A stretch of DNA of 64,000 nucleotides, from assembly GCF_900637185.1 (NCBI RefSeq), contig NZ_LR134352.1, positions 4,640,001 to 4,704,000 of the forward strand. The letters run 5' to 3'. The notes under the pieces were generated by a model. The model saw only the letters and a program-made list of their open reading frames with translations, was not told where the DNA came from and made no database searches. Below, piece after piece: positions 50,894 to 60,658 of this stretch (the stretch's first letter is position 1; each line of letters begins with the position of its first letter). The stretch is from Nocardia asteroides (GTDB taxonomy: Bacteria; Actinomycetota; Actinomycetes; Mycobacteriales; Mycobacteriaceae). The translations under genes and the position numbers were made by a program.

Positions 50894-52129
50894 TCAACCA
50901 GCGGGTTTTGTGACGATCCACTGGGCGACCGGCAGCTGCGGGCGCCACGCGGTGAACCCGCCCAGCGGTTCACCCCGGTAGATCTGAAATTTCCGCACGG
51001 TGCCGCCGTGGGTGGCCCGCCAGTCCAGCAGCTGCGCTTCCGATTCCGCGGTGACCGCGTTGGCGACCAGGCGGCCGCCGGGACGCAACCGCCGCCAGCA
51101 CTCACCGAACACGCCGTCCTGGGTGAGACCGCCGCCGAGAAATATCGCGTCCGGCGCCGGGAATTCGCCGTCGGCAAACTCCGAGCGCACTTCGCCGCGG
51201 ATCGTTATCCCGGGAACGCCGAGCGCGCGCGTATTCGCGGCGATCTGCGCGCGCCGGGCGGGCAGCCGTTCGAAGGTGACGGCCCGGCACAGCGGATGCG
51301 TCCGGCACCATTCGATCGCGATACTGCCGGACCCGCCACCGACATCCCACAGCAGTTCACCCGGCGCGGGGGCCAGGGCGGTGACCGTGAGCGCGCGGAC
51401 CTCGGCCTTGGTGAGCTGACCGTCACCGGTGAAGGCGGTGTCGGCCAGGCCGGGCAGCCGGGTGTCGCGCCTGCGGTCCGGGTCGGCGACGGCGGTGACG
51501 GCGATCAGGTTGAGCGGATCGCCGTCGGGGTGCGCCCAGTCGGCGGCGGTGCCGGTGTGCCGATTCTCGTCCGGCCCGCCCAGCTGTTCCAGGACGGTGA
51601 GGGCGGAGGCGCCGAAACCGTTGTCGCGCAACAGTTCGGCGAGCAGGCGCGGCGTGGTCTCGTTCTCACTGAGCACCAGCAGGCGGCGGCCGTCGGCCAG
51701 TTCGGGCAGCACCGTGGGCAGCGGCCGGGCCACCACGCTCACCACCGGCGTCTCGGCCAGCGGCCAGCCGAGCCGTGCGCAGGCCAGCGACGCCGAGGAC
51801 GGCTGCGGATACACCCGCAGCGCGTCGGCGCCGAAGCGGCGGGCCAGGGTGACACCGATGCCGTAGAACATGGGATCGCCGCTGGCCAGCACACCGATCC
51901 GGCGCTCGGCGGCGCGGGCGAACAACTCGGTCAGCGCGGGCAGCAGCGGGGTCGGCCACGGCACCGATTCGGCCGGACCGGGCGGGAGCAGGCCCAGCTG
52001 ACGGGCGGAACCGAACACCACCTCGCAGGTGCCAAGGGCGGCGCGGGCCCGCTCGCCGAGCCCGGACCAGCCGTCGGCGCCGATCCCGACGACGACGATC
52101 GGGTGACCGGCCCAGGAACCCTCGGTCAC
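50894..52129 (-). CDS. cobL: Precorrin-6Y C5,15-methyltransferase (decarboxylating) CobL
   Basis: A 411-residue fused enzyme. N-terminal CbiE-like methyltransferase (PIVVVGIGADGWSGLG, VLASGDPMFYGIG) and C-terminal CbiT-like SAM domain (LTKAEVRALTVTALAPAPGELLWDVGGGSGSIAIEW, IFLGGGLTQDGVF). I chose the GTG at 52129, which overlaps the upstream SDR stop (GTGA); a GTG at 52147 is possible and adds six residues. Second gene of the SDR-cobL pair, as in M. tuberculosis Rv2073c-Rv2072c. Confidence 0.93.
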   Translation of the reverse strand: MTEGSWAGHPIVVVGIGADGWSGLGERARAALGTCEVVFGSARQLGLLPPGPAESVPWPTPLLPALTELFARAAERRIGVLASGDPMFYGIGVTLARRFGADALRVYPQPSSASLACARLGWPLAETPVVSVVARPLPTVLPELADGRRLLVLSENETTPRLLAELLRDNGFGASALTVLEQLGGPDENRHTGTAADWAHPDGDPLNLIAVTAVADPDRRRDTRLPGLADTAFTGDGQLTKAEVRALTVTALAPAPGELLWDVGGGSGSIAIEWCRTHPLCRAVTFERLPARRAQIAANTRALGVPGITIRGEVRSEFADGEFPAPDAIFLGGGLTQDGVFGECWRRLRPGGRLVANAVTAESEAQLLDWRATHGGTVRKFQIYRGEPLGGFTAWRPQLPVAQWIVTKPAG

Positions 52130-52878
52130 CGGGGCATCCGGCGCCACACGAACTGCGGCAGCCGCCGCATCACGAAGAACATCAGCACGATCCGGCCCGG
52201 CACCGCGACCCGGGTCGCGCCCTTGCCCAGGGCCCGCACGACGGCGTCGGCGACCTGGCCGGGCGTGCTCGACATCGGCGCGGGCGCCATCCCGGTGGTC
52301 ATCCGGCCGATCACGAAGCCCGACCGGACCAGCAACAGCTGGACGCCGGTGCCGTGCAGGGCGTCACCGAGACCGCTCGCGAAGCCGTCGAGGCCCGCCT
52401 TCGCCGAACCGTAGACGTAGTTCGCGCGGCGCACCCGGACCCCGGCGATCGAGCTGAACACCACGATCTGCCCCGTGCCCTGCGCCCGCAGCAGCGTGGC
52501 GAGCGAGGTCAGCACACTGACCTGGGCGACGTAGTCGGTGTGCACCACCGCGACCGCGTGCGCCGGATCGGTTTCGGCGCGGGCCTGATCGCCGAGCACG
52601 CCGAAGGCCAGCACCGCGGTGCCGATGCCGCCGTGCTCGCCGGCGATCTTCTCCAGCAGCCGGGCGTGGGTCGCCGTGTCGTCGGCGTCGAATTCCACGG
52701 TGTGCACGGCGGTCGCGCCCGCGGCGCGCATCTGCTCGACCTCGGGGCCCAGCGCGTCGGACCGGCGGGCGGCCAGGATCACCACGCGTCCGGGTGCCAG
52801 CCGGCGCGCCACCTCGACGCCGATCTCACTGCGCCCGCCCAGGACCAGCACCGGTCCGTCGTTCTGCTGCTTTCCCAT
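52126..52878 (-). CDS. SDR protein, DprE2-like (Rv2073c type)
   Basis: A 250-residue SDR: VLVLGGRSEIGVEVARRL, NAD-site variation, SSIAGVRVRRANYVYGSAKAGLDGFASGL with Ser, Tyr and Lys, and a hydrophobic C-terminus (IVLMFFVMRRLP). The RRANYVYGSxKAGLDGF segment is that of DprE2, the reductase in arabinan precursor synthesis; the cobL neighbour matches its paralogue Rv2073c, of unknown substrate. ATG at 52878; the longer frame is out-of-family. Confidence 0.85.
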   Translation of the reverse strand: MGKQQNDGPVLVLGGRSEIGVEVARRLAPGRVVILAARRSDALGPEVEQMRAAGATAVHTVEFDADDTATHARLLEKIAGEHGGIGTAVLAFGVLGDQARAETDPAHAVAVVHTDYVAQVSVLTSLATLLRAQGTGQIVVFSSIAGVRVRRANYVYGSAKAGLDGFASGLGDALHGTGVQLLLVRSGFVIGRMTTGMAPAPMSSTPGQVADAVVRALGKGATRVAVPGRIVLMFFVMRRLPQFVWRRMPR

Positions 52879-52998
52879 GGGGCTCAGTCTGTCATCCCGG
52901 CGATGTCCCCGGCGCCGGGCCGCCCCGCGCCGGAATCCGGCCGCCCGGGCCGAAACCCGGGGCGTGGGCCGCCCGCCGGCCCGGCTACCGTTTCCGGT

Positions 52999-53397
52999 AT
53001 GCCGACCGCCACCACACCGCTGTCCCCCGCCGCCCTGGACTTCGTCACCGAACGGCACCTCGCCACCCTCACCACCCTGCGCGCCGACGGCACGCCGCAC
53101 GTGGTCGCGGTCGGCTTCACCTGGGACGCCGAGAGCGGGATCGCGCGCGTCATCACCGACGGCGCGTCGGTGAAGGCACGCAACGCGGCGCGCGGCAGGT
53201 ACGCGGCGGTGAGCCAGCTCGACGGACCGCGCTGGCTCACCCTGGAAGGGCCCGCCACCGTGCTCACCGAGGCCGACGACGTGGCCGAGGCGGTGCGCCG
53301 CTACACCGCCCGCTACCGGGTGCCGCGGGAGAACCCGACGCGCGTCGTGGTGGCGATCCAGGTGCGCCGGGTGCTGTCGTCGAGCACGCTGAAGTAG
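52999..53397 (+). CDS. F420-dependent biliverdin reductase-like protein (Rv2074 type)
   Basis: A 132-residue split beta-barrel (PNPOx-like) protein: RHLATLTTLRADGTPHVVAVGFTW, GASVKARNAARG, GPRWLTLEGPATV. Size, sequence and position next to the DprE2-like SDR match Rv2074, which reduces biliverdin with coenzyme F420. ATG at 52999. Divergent from the SDR-cobL pair and convergent with the peptidase. Confidence 0.85.
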   Translation: MPTATTPLSPAALDFVTERHLATLTTLRADGTPHVVAVGFTWDAESGIARVITDGASVKARNAARGRYAAVSQLDGPRWLTLEGPATVLTEADDVAEAVRRYTARYRVPRENPTRVVVAIQVRRVLSSSTLK

Positions 53398-53400
53398 CGG

Positions 53401-54528
53401 CTACAACACCGTCAGGCCGTGCGGCCGGTTGTTCATCGACTCCGCGCCGTCGGCGGTGACGACGACGATGTCCTCGATACGGGCGCCCCACCTGCCGCGG
53501 AAGTAGATGCCGGGCTCGATGCTGAAGGCCATGCCCGGCTCGAGCACCAGGTCGTTGCCCGCCACGATGTAGGGCTCCTCGTGCACCGACAGGCCGATGC
53601 CGTGCCCGGTGCGGTGCACGAAGGCGTCGCCCAGGCCCGCCTCGGCCAGCACGGTGCGCGCGGCCGCGTCGATGGACTCCGCGGTCACCCCCGGGCGGAC
53701 CGCGGCGACAGCGGCCGCCTGAGCGGCCTCGAGCAGGGCCATCCGCTCGGCGACCTGCTTGCCCGGACTGCCCAGGACGTAGGTGCGGGTGGAATCGGAG
53801 TAGTAGCCGGGCTCGACCGGGCCGCCGATGTCGATGACGACCACATCGCCCGGCTCGATCACCCGGTCCGAGACACCGTGGTGCGGATCGGCGCCGTGCG
53901 GGCCGCTGCCCACGATGACGAACGCGGCCTCGGTGTGCCCCTCCTCGACGATGGCGGCGGCGATGTCGGCGCCCACCTCGGCCTCGGTGCGGCCCACCCG
54001 CAGGAACTCGCCCATCCGCGCGTGCACCCGGTCGATGGCGGCACCGGCACGGCGTAGCGCCTCGATCTCGGCCTCGCCCTTGATCATCCGCGCCTGCCGC
54101 AGCACCGGCGTGGCCGAGGCGGGCAGCCCGGAGGTGGATTCGGCCAGCGGGATCAGGTGCAGGGCGGGCATGGCGTCGGCCACGGCGATCCGCGAGCCGG
54201 CGTGCAGGGTCGAGCGGACCAGCTGATACGGGTCGACGCCGTCGACCCAGTCCAGGATCTGCAGGCCGAGTTCGCCCGCGGCCGAACCGTCCAGCGAGGC
54301 CAGCTCGAGTTTGGGGATCACCACCGAGGGCGTCGCCCCGTCGGCCGGGATCACCAGGCAGGTGAGCCGTTCGAAGGATTCGGCGGCCGATCCGATCAGG
54401 TATCGCAGATCGGGCCCCGGGGTGATCAGCAGGGCGTCCAGATGCGCCGCGCGCATCAGCTCCACCGCCCGCTCCAACCGCTCACCGTAGACATCGGCCG
54501 CGAACCTGGCATCCGTGTGCGCGCTCAT
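53401..54528 (-). CDS. pepE: Xaa-Pro dipeptidase/aminopeptidase (M24 family)
   Basis: A 375-residue metallopeptidase that releases residues linked to proline. Creatinase N-terminal domain (about 10-140), then the M24 core with ligands Asp in VVIDIGG and SDSTRT, His in [12 protein letters not shown], Glu in SIEPGI and RIEDIVV. ATG at 54528. Same length and place as Rv2089c (PepE). Confidence 0.92.
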   Translation of the reverse strand: MSAHTDARFAADVYGERLERAVELMRAAHLDALLITPGPDLRYLIGSAAESFERLTCLVIPADGATPSVVIPKLELASLDGSAAGELGLQILDWVDGVDPYQLVRSTLHAGSRIAVADAMPALHLIPLAESTSGLPASATPVLRQARMIKGEAEIEALRRAGAAIDRVHARMGEFLRVGRTEAEVGADIAAAIVEEGHTEAAFVIVGSGPHGADPHHGVSDRVIEPGDVVVIDIGGPVEPGYYSDSTRTYVLGSPGKQVAERMALLEAAQAAAVAAVRPGVTAESIDAAARTVLAEAGLGDAFVHRTGHGIGLSVHEEPYIVAGNDLVLEPGMAFSIEPGIYFRGRWGARIEDIVVVTADGAESMNNRPHGLTVL

Positions 54529-54646
54529 AGCCCCCGACGTTACCCGCCGCGGGCGGTGCGGCCCAGGACGGCGTGACCGCCCGCCGGGCCGACGCGCAGC
54601 CCGGGCCACGGGCGCGGTGGGCCCGATCCGGGGCACAATCACGGGC

Positions 54647-55621
54647 GTGACCGTTGACCACACCTCGCGCGGACCCCTGCTGATCCTCGACGGAGCCAGC
54701 CTGTGGTTCCGCGCCTACTACGCGATCCCCGACAAGCTCAGGGCCGCCGACGGACGCTCGGTGAACGCGCTGCGCGGCTTCACCGACATGGTGGCCTCGC
54801 TGATCACCAAGCACCGCCCGAGCCGGCTGGTCGTCGGCCTCGACCTGGACTGGCGCCCGCCGTACCGGGTGGCCCTGGTGCCCTCCTACAAGGCGCACCG
54901 GCTCGACACCAGCGCGGGCGCGGCGCCCGGCGCCGAGGAGGTGCCCGACACTCTCACCCCGCAGGTCGAGATGATCATCGAGGTGCTCGCCGCGGTGGGT
55001 ATCGCCACCGGCGGCGCCGAGGGCCTCGAGGCCGACGACGTGCTGGGCACTCTGGCCAGCCGCGAGCGCCGGGATCCGGTGATCGTCGTCAGCGGTGACC
55101 GCGACCTGCTGCAGCTGGTCCGCGACGACCCGGCACCGCCGGTCCGGGTGCTCTACGCGGGTCGCGGCCTGGCCAAGGCCGAGCTGTTCGGCCCGGCCGA
55201 GGTGGCGGCGAAATACGGTGTGCCCGAACAGAACGCGGGACCGGCCTACGCCGACATGGCCACCCTGCGCGGCGACGCGTCCGACGGGCTGCCCGGCGTG
55301 GCGGGTATCGGGGACAAGTCGGCCGCGCAGCTGATCTCGAAGTTCGGCTCCCTGGACGCCCTCACCGCGGCCGTGGCCGACCCGGAGTCCGACCTGGCCA
55401 AGGGTGTGCGCGCGAAACTGGCGGCGGCCCAGGACTATCTGAAGGCCGCGGCCCCGGTGGTGCGGGTGGTCCGCGACGCGGAGGTGATCCTGTCCGGTCC
55501 CGACACGCTGCCCGTCACCCCGGCCGACCACGACCGGCTGCTCGCGCTCGCCACCGCCTACAACGCCGAGAGCCCGATCACCCGGCTGGTCACCGCGCTC
55601 ACCGCGGTGCACCGGGCCTGA
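54647..55621 (+). CDS. 5'-3' exonuclease (Pol I exonuclease-like)
   Basis: A 324-residue stand-alone flap/5'-nuclease domain: [15 protein letters not shown] with the metal-binding Asp, [31 protein letters not shown], and helix-hairpin-helix [21 protein letters not shown] at 54647. Matches Rv2090, with the same convergent/divergent neighbours. Confidence 0.9.
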   Translation: MTVDHTSRGPLLILDGASLWFRAYYAIPDKLRAADGRSVNALRGFTDMVASLITKHRPSRLVVGLDLDWRPPYRVALVPSYKAHRLDTSAGAAPGAEEVPDTLTPQVEMIIEVLAAVGIATGGAEGLEADDVLGTLASRERRDPVIVVSGDRDLLQLVRDDPAPPVRVLYAGRGLAKAELFGPAEVAAKYGVPEQNAGPAYADMATLRGDASDGLPGVAGIGDKSAAQLISKFGSLDALTAAVADPESDLAKGVRAKLAAAQDYLKAAAPVVRVVRDAEVILSGPDTLPVTPADHDRLLALATAYNAESPITRLVTALTAVHRA

Positions 55622-55676
55622 CACGATGCCGGGCCGCCCGCGAACGCGGACGGCCCGGAATCGGTGACGTGACAGC

Positions 55677-56429
55677 CTAGTTCGGCCGGCCGACCTCGTA
55701 GGTGCCGTCGTCCTTGGTGATCTTCACGGTGACCTTCTTGGCCTCGCCGCTGACCTTCAGGTCGCAGGTGAAGGTCGCGTCGACCTTGACCTCTTGGCCC
55801 GAGGGGCACGACACGTCGGACACGTCCGCGATGCCGTAGGAGTCCTTCAGCACGCGTGAGACGCCGTCCTGCACCGCGGCGGAATCGAGTTCGTCGGAGG
55901 AGAACACGACCAGCAGCAGACCGACGACGGCGGCGAGCACCAGCACGCCCGCCGCGATCAGGCCGATGATCAGGCCCTTGCCCTTGCCACCGGAGGACGG
56001 CTGCGGCTGCTGGCCCCACTGCTGCTGCGGCGCGGGCTGCTGCCCCCACTGCTGCTGCGGCTGCTGGCCCCACTGCTGCTGGGCGTTGCCCGCCTGGGCA
56101 TTCCAGTCCTGCGGCGGCGGCTGCGTCTGCCCCCACTGCTGCTGCGGACCGGTCGGCTGCTGCGGCACCCCACCCTGCTGCGGCTGCTGACCCCACTGCG
56201 GCTGCGCGGGCTGCTGGGGCTGCTGGCCCCACTGCTGCTGCGGCTGCTGCGCGTTCGGATCACCCCAGTGCTGGGTGGGCTGCGCCTGCTGCGGCTGTTG
56301 CGGTGGCTGCGCCGCGCCACCCCAGTGCTGGGTGGGACCGGCGCCACCGGCCCCCTGCTGACCTCCCCAGTGCTGGGTGGGATCGTTGCTTCCCTCCCCT
56401 GGGCCGTTCGGTCCGTACGGGCCGCTCAT
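55677..56429 (-). CDS. DUF4333-like membrane protein with Gln/Trp-rich repeats
   Basis: A 250-residue protein. N-terminal cytoplasmic region (about 1-145) rich in QQWGQQPQQ and PTQHWG repeats, a single membrane helix (about 153-176, LIIGLIAAGVLVLAAVVGLLLVVF), and an extracytoplasmic domain with two Cys (SCPSGQ and FTCDLK), typical of DUF4333. ATG at 56429 with GGAGG. Equivalent to Rv2091c. Likely envelope-associated. Confidence 0.85.
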   Translation of the reverse strand: MSGPYGPNGPGEGSNDPTQHWGGQQGAGGAGPTQHWGGAAQPPQQPQQAQPTQHWGDPNAQQPQQQWGQQPQQPAQPQWGQQPQQGGVPQQPTGPQQQWGQTQPPPQDWNAQAGNAQQQWGQQPQQQWGQQPAPQQQWGQQPQPSSGGKGKGLIIGLIAAGVLVLAAVVGLLLVVFSSDELDSAAVQDGVSRVLKDSYGIADVSDVSCPSGQEVKVDATFTCDLKVSGEAKKVTVKITKDDGTYEVGRPN

Positions 56430-56548
56430 CCACTCGCCTCCACTCGCATCGTTGTACATACGGTAGCCCCCCGCGCCAGGCCAGCCGCTTTCGCACGACT
56501 CCGCCATCACGGTCGGTACGCCAGGAAATCAAATCACAGACGTATCCA

Positions 56549-59245
56549 CTACGCGGCGTCCACCGCGACGACACCCCGCCGGACGGCACGCACCGCCTTG
56601 GCCGCGGTGCCCGCGATCTCGGGATCGTCGGCGGTCTTGTCGATCTGGTCGAGCAGATCGATGACCTGCCTGCACCAGCGCACGAAATCACCGGCCGACA
56701 GCGGCGTGCCCTGGTCGCCACTGGCCAGCAACGCCTCGGCCAATGCGTCGCCACGCGCCCACTTGTACACGCCGGTGACGAACCCGAGATCGGGTTCCCT
56801 GGTGGGCGGCAGCTTGTGCCGCGACTCGTCGGCGCGCAGCTGCGACCACACCTCGATGGTGGCTCCCACCGCCCGCCGGATCGGCTCGGTGGGACCGGAC
56901 GCGGTGAGGAAGCCGCCTTCCTGGCGCGATTCGTAGACCAGCGTCGACACCACCGCCGCGAGTTCGGCCGGGCCGAGCCCGCGCCACAGGCCCTGCCGCA
57001 GCGCCTCGGCGACCACCAGGTCGCTCTCGGCGTAGATCCGGGCCAGCCGCCTGCCGTCGGCGGTCACCTCGCCGCGCTCGACGAAGCCGCGTTCCTCGAG
57101 CAGGCCGACGATCCGGTCGAAGGTGCGGGCGAGCGAATTCGTCGTCGCGGCAACCTTCTGGCGCATCGTCTCGGTCTCGCGCGCGAGCCGCGCGTAGCGC
57201 TCGCCGGTGCGGCTGAGCTGTTCGCGATCGGGACGGTTGTGCGCGGGATGCGCGCGCAGGCTGCGCCGCAGGGTGGCCAGTTCCCGGTCCTCGCCCGCCC
57301 TGGTGTGGTCGTTGCGCCTGCGCCTGCCGGGCGCGGAGATGCCGGTGCCGCGCAGCGCCGAGGCGAGGTCGCGCCGGATCCGGGCGGTGCGGTGGTCGAC
57401 GCGCCGGGGCAGCCGCATGTGCCCGAGTGCCTCGGCGGGCACCGGGAAGTCGGCGGCCGAGACACGGCCCGCCCAGTGGTCCTCGGTGAGGACCAGCGGA
57501 CGCGGGTCGCCGGGTGTCTGGTCGGGTTCCAGGATGACCGCGAGACCGGCCCGCCTGCCCGACGGAATGGCCACCACGTCGCCACGGCGCAGTTCGATCA
57601 GCGCCTTCACCGCGGCGCCGCGACGGTCGGCGCGGCCCTTCTGCTGGATCTCGCGTTCCCGCTGCTTGATCCGCTCGCGCAGCGACATGTACTCCATGAA
57701 CCCGCTCTCGACGCCGCCGAGCTGGCTCTCCAGTTTGCGCATCGCGCCCTGGTTGCGTTCGATGCCACGGACCAGCCCGACCACCGAGCGATCGGCCTGG
57801 AACTGGGCGAAGGACCGTTCGAGCAGTGCCCGCGCCTCCTGCGCGCCCATCCGGTCGATGAGGTTGATGGACATGTTGTAGCCGGGCCGGAACGAGCTGC
57901 GCAGCGGGTAGGTGCGGGTGGAGGCCAGACCCGCCACGGCGCTGGTGTCGACCTCGGGCTGCCACAGCACCACCGCGTGGCCTTCCACGTCGATGCCGCG
58001 GCGGCCCGCGCGCCCGGTGAGCTGGGTGTACTCGCCCGGGGTCAGTTCGGCGTGCGATTCGCCGTTGAACTTCACCAGCCGTTCCAGCACCACGGTCCTG
58101 GCCGGCATGTTGATGCCCAGCGCCAGCGTCTCGGTGGCGAAGACCGCCCGCACCAGCCCGCGCACGAACAGGTCCTCCACGGTGTGCCGGAAGGCGGGCA
58201 GCATGCCGGCGTGATGGGCGGCCAGCCCCCGGTGCAGCGCCTCGCGCCACTCCCAGTAGCCGAGCACCTCGAGGTCGCCCTTGGGCAGGTCGCCGGTGTG
58301 CTTGTCGATGATCGCGTCGATCTGCTCGCTGTCGCCGGGCCTGCTCAGGTCCAGGCGCGAGCGCAGGCACTGGGCCAGCGCGCCGTCGCAGCCCGCGCGA
58401 CTGAAGATGAAGGTGATCGCGGGCAGCAGGCCTTCCTCGTCGAGGCGGGCCAGTACTTCCGGGCGCGGCAGCGGACGGAAGCCGCTGCGGCCGCCGCGAC
58501 CGCGCGGTCCGCCGTAACCCTGCATGCGGTCGGCGGTCTCGCGCTGGCGGATGAACCGCACCAGGTCCTCGTCGACGAGCACCTTCTGATCGCTGGACTT
58601 GGTGTCGAACAGGTCGAACATCCGCCTGCCCACCATCACGTGCTGCCACAGCGGCACCGGCCTGGTCTCGTCGACCACCACCGCGGTGTCGCCGCGCACG
58701 GTCTCCATCCACGCGCCGAACTCCTCGGCGTTGGAGACCGTGGCCGACAGGCTCACCAGCCGCACGTCCGGCGGCAGGTGCAGGATGACTTCCTCCCACA
58801 CCGCGCCGCGGAACCGGTCGGCCAGGTAGTGCACCTCGTCCATGACCACGTACGACAGGCCCCGCAGCGCGTCGGAGGACGCGTAGAGCATGTTGCGCAG
58901 CACCTCGGTGGTCATCACGACCACGGGCGCGTCGGGATTGATCGACTGGTCGCCGGTGAGCAGGCCGACGCTGTCGCGGCCGTACCGTGCGGTGAGGTCG
59001 GCGAACTTCTGGTTCGACAGTGCCTTGATCGGCGTGGTGTAGAAGCACTTGCCGCCCGAGGCGAGCGCCATGTGGACCGCGAACTCACCGACGATCGTCT
59101 TGCCCGCGCCGGTCGGGGCGCACACGAGCACACTGTGCCCGTCTTCCAGCGCCGCGCAGGCGTCGCGCTGGAAAGGGTCGAGATCGAAGGAGATTTCGCT
59201 GGCGAACCGCGCCAACTCGCTGGCCCCCGCGGGAGAATCGGTCAC
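56549..59245 (-). CDS. helY: DEAD/DEAH-box RNA helicase HelY (Ski2/Mtr4-like)
   Basis: An 898-residue helicase: CAPTGAGKT (motif I), TPIKALSNQ (Ia), DEVHY (II), SLSATVSN (III), the C-terminal FATETLALGINMPARTV and QLTGRAGRRGID (motifs V and VI), then a winged-helix/ratchet region and a DSHCT-type end domain. GTG start at 59245, 3 bp after the tatC stop. Expected to act in RNA processing or decay in the cytosol. Confidence 0.94.
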   Translation of the reverse strand: MTDSPAGASELARFASEISFDLDPFQRDACAALEDGHSVLVCAPTGAGKTIVGEFAVHMALASGGKCFYTTPIKALSNQKFADLTARYGRDSVGLLTGDQSINPDAPVVVMTTEVLRNMLYASSDALRGLSYVVMDEVHYLADRFRGAVWEEVILHLPPDVRLVSLSATVSNAEEFGAWMETVRGDTAVVVDETRPVPLWQHVMVGRRMFDLFDTKSSDQKVLVDEDLVRFIRQRETADRMQGYGGPRGRGGRSGFRPLPRPEVLARLDEEGLLPAITFIFSRAGCDGALAQCLRSRLDLSRPGDSEQIDAIIDKHTGDLPKGDLEVLGYWEWREALHRGLAAHHAGMLPAFRHTVEDLFVRGLVRAVFATETLALGINMPARTVVLERLVKFNGESHAELTPGEYTQLTGRAGRRGIDVEGHAVVLWQPEVDTSAVAGLASTRTYPLRSSFRPGYNMSINLIDRMGAQEARALLERSFAQFQADRSVVGLVRGIERNQGAMRKLESQLGGVESGFMEYMSLRERIKQREREIQQKGRADRRGAAVKALIELRRGDVVAIPSGRRAGLAVILEPDQTPGDPRPLVLTEDHWAGRVSAADFPVPAEALGHMRLPRRVDHRTARIRRDLASALRGTGISAPGRRRRNDHTRAGEDRELATLRRSLRAHPAHNRPDREQLSRTGERYARLARETETMRQKVAATTNSLARTFDRIVGLLEERGFVERGEVTADGRRLARIYAESDLVVAEALRQGLWRGLGPAELAAVVSTLVYESRQEGGFLTASGPTEPIRRAVGATIEVWSQLRADESRHKLPPTREPDLGFVTGVYKWARGDALAEALLASGDQGTPLSAGDFVRWCRQVIDLLDQIDKTADDPEIAGTAAKAVRAVRRGVVAVDAA

Positions 59246-59248
59246 CCG

Positions 59249-60202
59249 TCAGAGCGTATCGGAGTAGTCCGACACCGGGCGGGTGGTTTTCTCCGGGTCG
59301 GCGACCGGGGCGGCGGGGGTGACCGGGGCTGGTGTGTCCAGCGGGGAGGCTTCCTCGTCCGACAGCGCGCCCCAGCCCTCGGACGCGGCGCGGCGGGCGC
59401 GGCGGGCGTCGTTGAACCGGGCGAACTGCACGGCCAGCTCGAACAGCACCGTCAGCGCGCAGGCCAGCGCGAGCATCGAGAACGGGTCCTGCGGGGTGAC
59501 GATCGCCGCGAAGACGAACAGGCCGAAGATGATGCCGCGCCGCCACGCCTTGAGCTTGACGTAGGGCAGCACGCCCACCAGATTCAGCCCGATGATCACC
59601 AGCGGCGTCTCGAAGCTGACGCCGAAGATGATCAGCAGATTGATGATGAACCCGAAGTACTGGGTACCGCTGAGCGCGGTGATCTGGACGTTGTCACCGA
59701 TGCTCAACAGGAACGACAACGCGTGCGACACCACGACGTAGGCCAGCACCGCGCCCGCCACGAACAGCACCGTGCCCGACACCACGAACCCGACCGCGTA
59801 CCGGCGCTCCTTGGCGTACAGCCCCGGGGTGATGAACGCCCACAGCTGGTACAGCCAGAACGGCGCCGCCAGCACCACACCGGCGGTGAAGCCCACCTTC
59901 AACCGCAGCATGAACTGTTCGAAGGGGGCGGTCGCGAGCAGCCGGCAGGTGCCGTCGGGGGTCAGCGCCGCGCGCGAGGACTCCGGCAGCGAACAGTAGG
60001 GTCCGCGCAGGATCTCACCCAGGCTCTCGATCCCGAGGAACGGGTGCGCGTACCAGAGGAAACCGAGCAGCGTGGTGACCGCGATGGCGGCCAGCGCCAG
60101 CAACAGCCGCGTGCGCAGTTCCTGCAGGTGCTCGACCAACGACATGGTGCCGTCGGGATTCGTCCTGCGCTTGCTGCGCCGGGGATCGAACGGAATGCGC
60201 AT
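59249..60202 (-). CDS. tatC: Twin-arginine translocase subunit TatC
   Basis: A 317-residue protein with six membrane helices and the TatC marks [28 protein letters not shown] loop, and [18 protein letters not shown]. It binds the twin-arginine signal peptide. A long cytoplasmic C-terminal tail ends in Ser/Thr/Pro-rich sequence. Followed by helY. Confidence 0.96.
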   Translation of the reverse strand: MRIPFDPRRSKRRTNPDGTMSLVEHLQELRTRLLLALAAIAVTTLLGFLWYAHPFLGIESLGEILRGPYCSLPESSRAALTPDGTCRLLATAPFEQFMLRLKVGFTAGVVLAAPFWLYQLWAFITPGLYAKERRYAVGFVVSGTVLFVAGAVLAYVVVSHALSFLLSIGDNVQITALSGTQYFGFIINLLIIFGVSFETPLVIIGLNLVGVLPYVKLKAWRRGIIFGLFVFAAIVTPQDPFSMLALACALTVLFELAVQFARFNDARRARRAASEGWGALSDEEASPLDTPAPVTPAAPVADPEKTTRPVSDYSDTL

Positions 60203-60299
60203 GGTGGGTGGTGGCCTCTAACCCTCGGTCCGGCGGATGCTCGTCACAACAGCGCTCAGCCCCGGAGCGGTTGTCCGCGCTCCGGGGTGAGGACCGAGG

Positions 60300-60566
60300 T
60301 CAGACCGACTTCTGGTTCGGCTGCGGTTCGGCGATCGGTGCCTGCGCCTGCGGTGCGGACGCGGGCAGCTGCTGCGGCGGCGCCGGCGTGGCGGCGGTCT
60401 GCGCGGCCTGCGGAGCGGACTCCGACTGCATCTGGCCGACCTCGCTCTTGAAGATGCGCAGGGACCGGCCGAGACCACGCGCCGCGTCCGGCAGCCGCTT
60501 CGCGCCGAAGAGCAGGACGAACAGCAACGCGATGATCAGCAGGTGCGTCCAGCTGAACGTGCCCAT
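60300..60566 (-). CDS. tatA: Twin-arginine translocase subunit TatA
   Basis: An 88-residue protein with the N-terminal membrane helix (residues 7-22), the hinge [14 protein letters not shown] and an amphipathic helix, then a Pro/Gln/Ala-rich tail. ATG at 60566. Forms the pore with TatC; tatC follows after 97 bp. Confidence 0.95.
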   Translation of the reverse strand: MGTFSWTHLLIIALLFVLLFGAKRLPDAARGLGRSLRIFKSEVGQMQSESAPQAAQTAATPAPPQQLPASAPQAQAPIAEPQPNQKSV

Positions 60567-60658
60567 TATCAGTTACCTCCAAAGACTGTGGTGATTACCG
60601 ATGCTACCTGCACGCGCGGCGTGGTGACCGGTCACCCGCAGCGGTGTTCGCCACGCGT

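Noticed and set aside
55970..56400. Repeated CTGCTG/TGCTGCGG units considered as a CRISPR or VNTR array
   Set aside because: They are codon repeats for Gln, Trp and Gly inside a real gene, with no regular spacer.
56303..60451. 1382-codon plus-strand frame opposite helY and tatC
   Set aside because: Antisense shadow: low-complexity Arg/His/Gly sequence, while helY and tatC are clear on the other strand.
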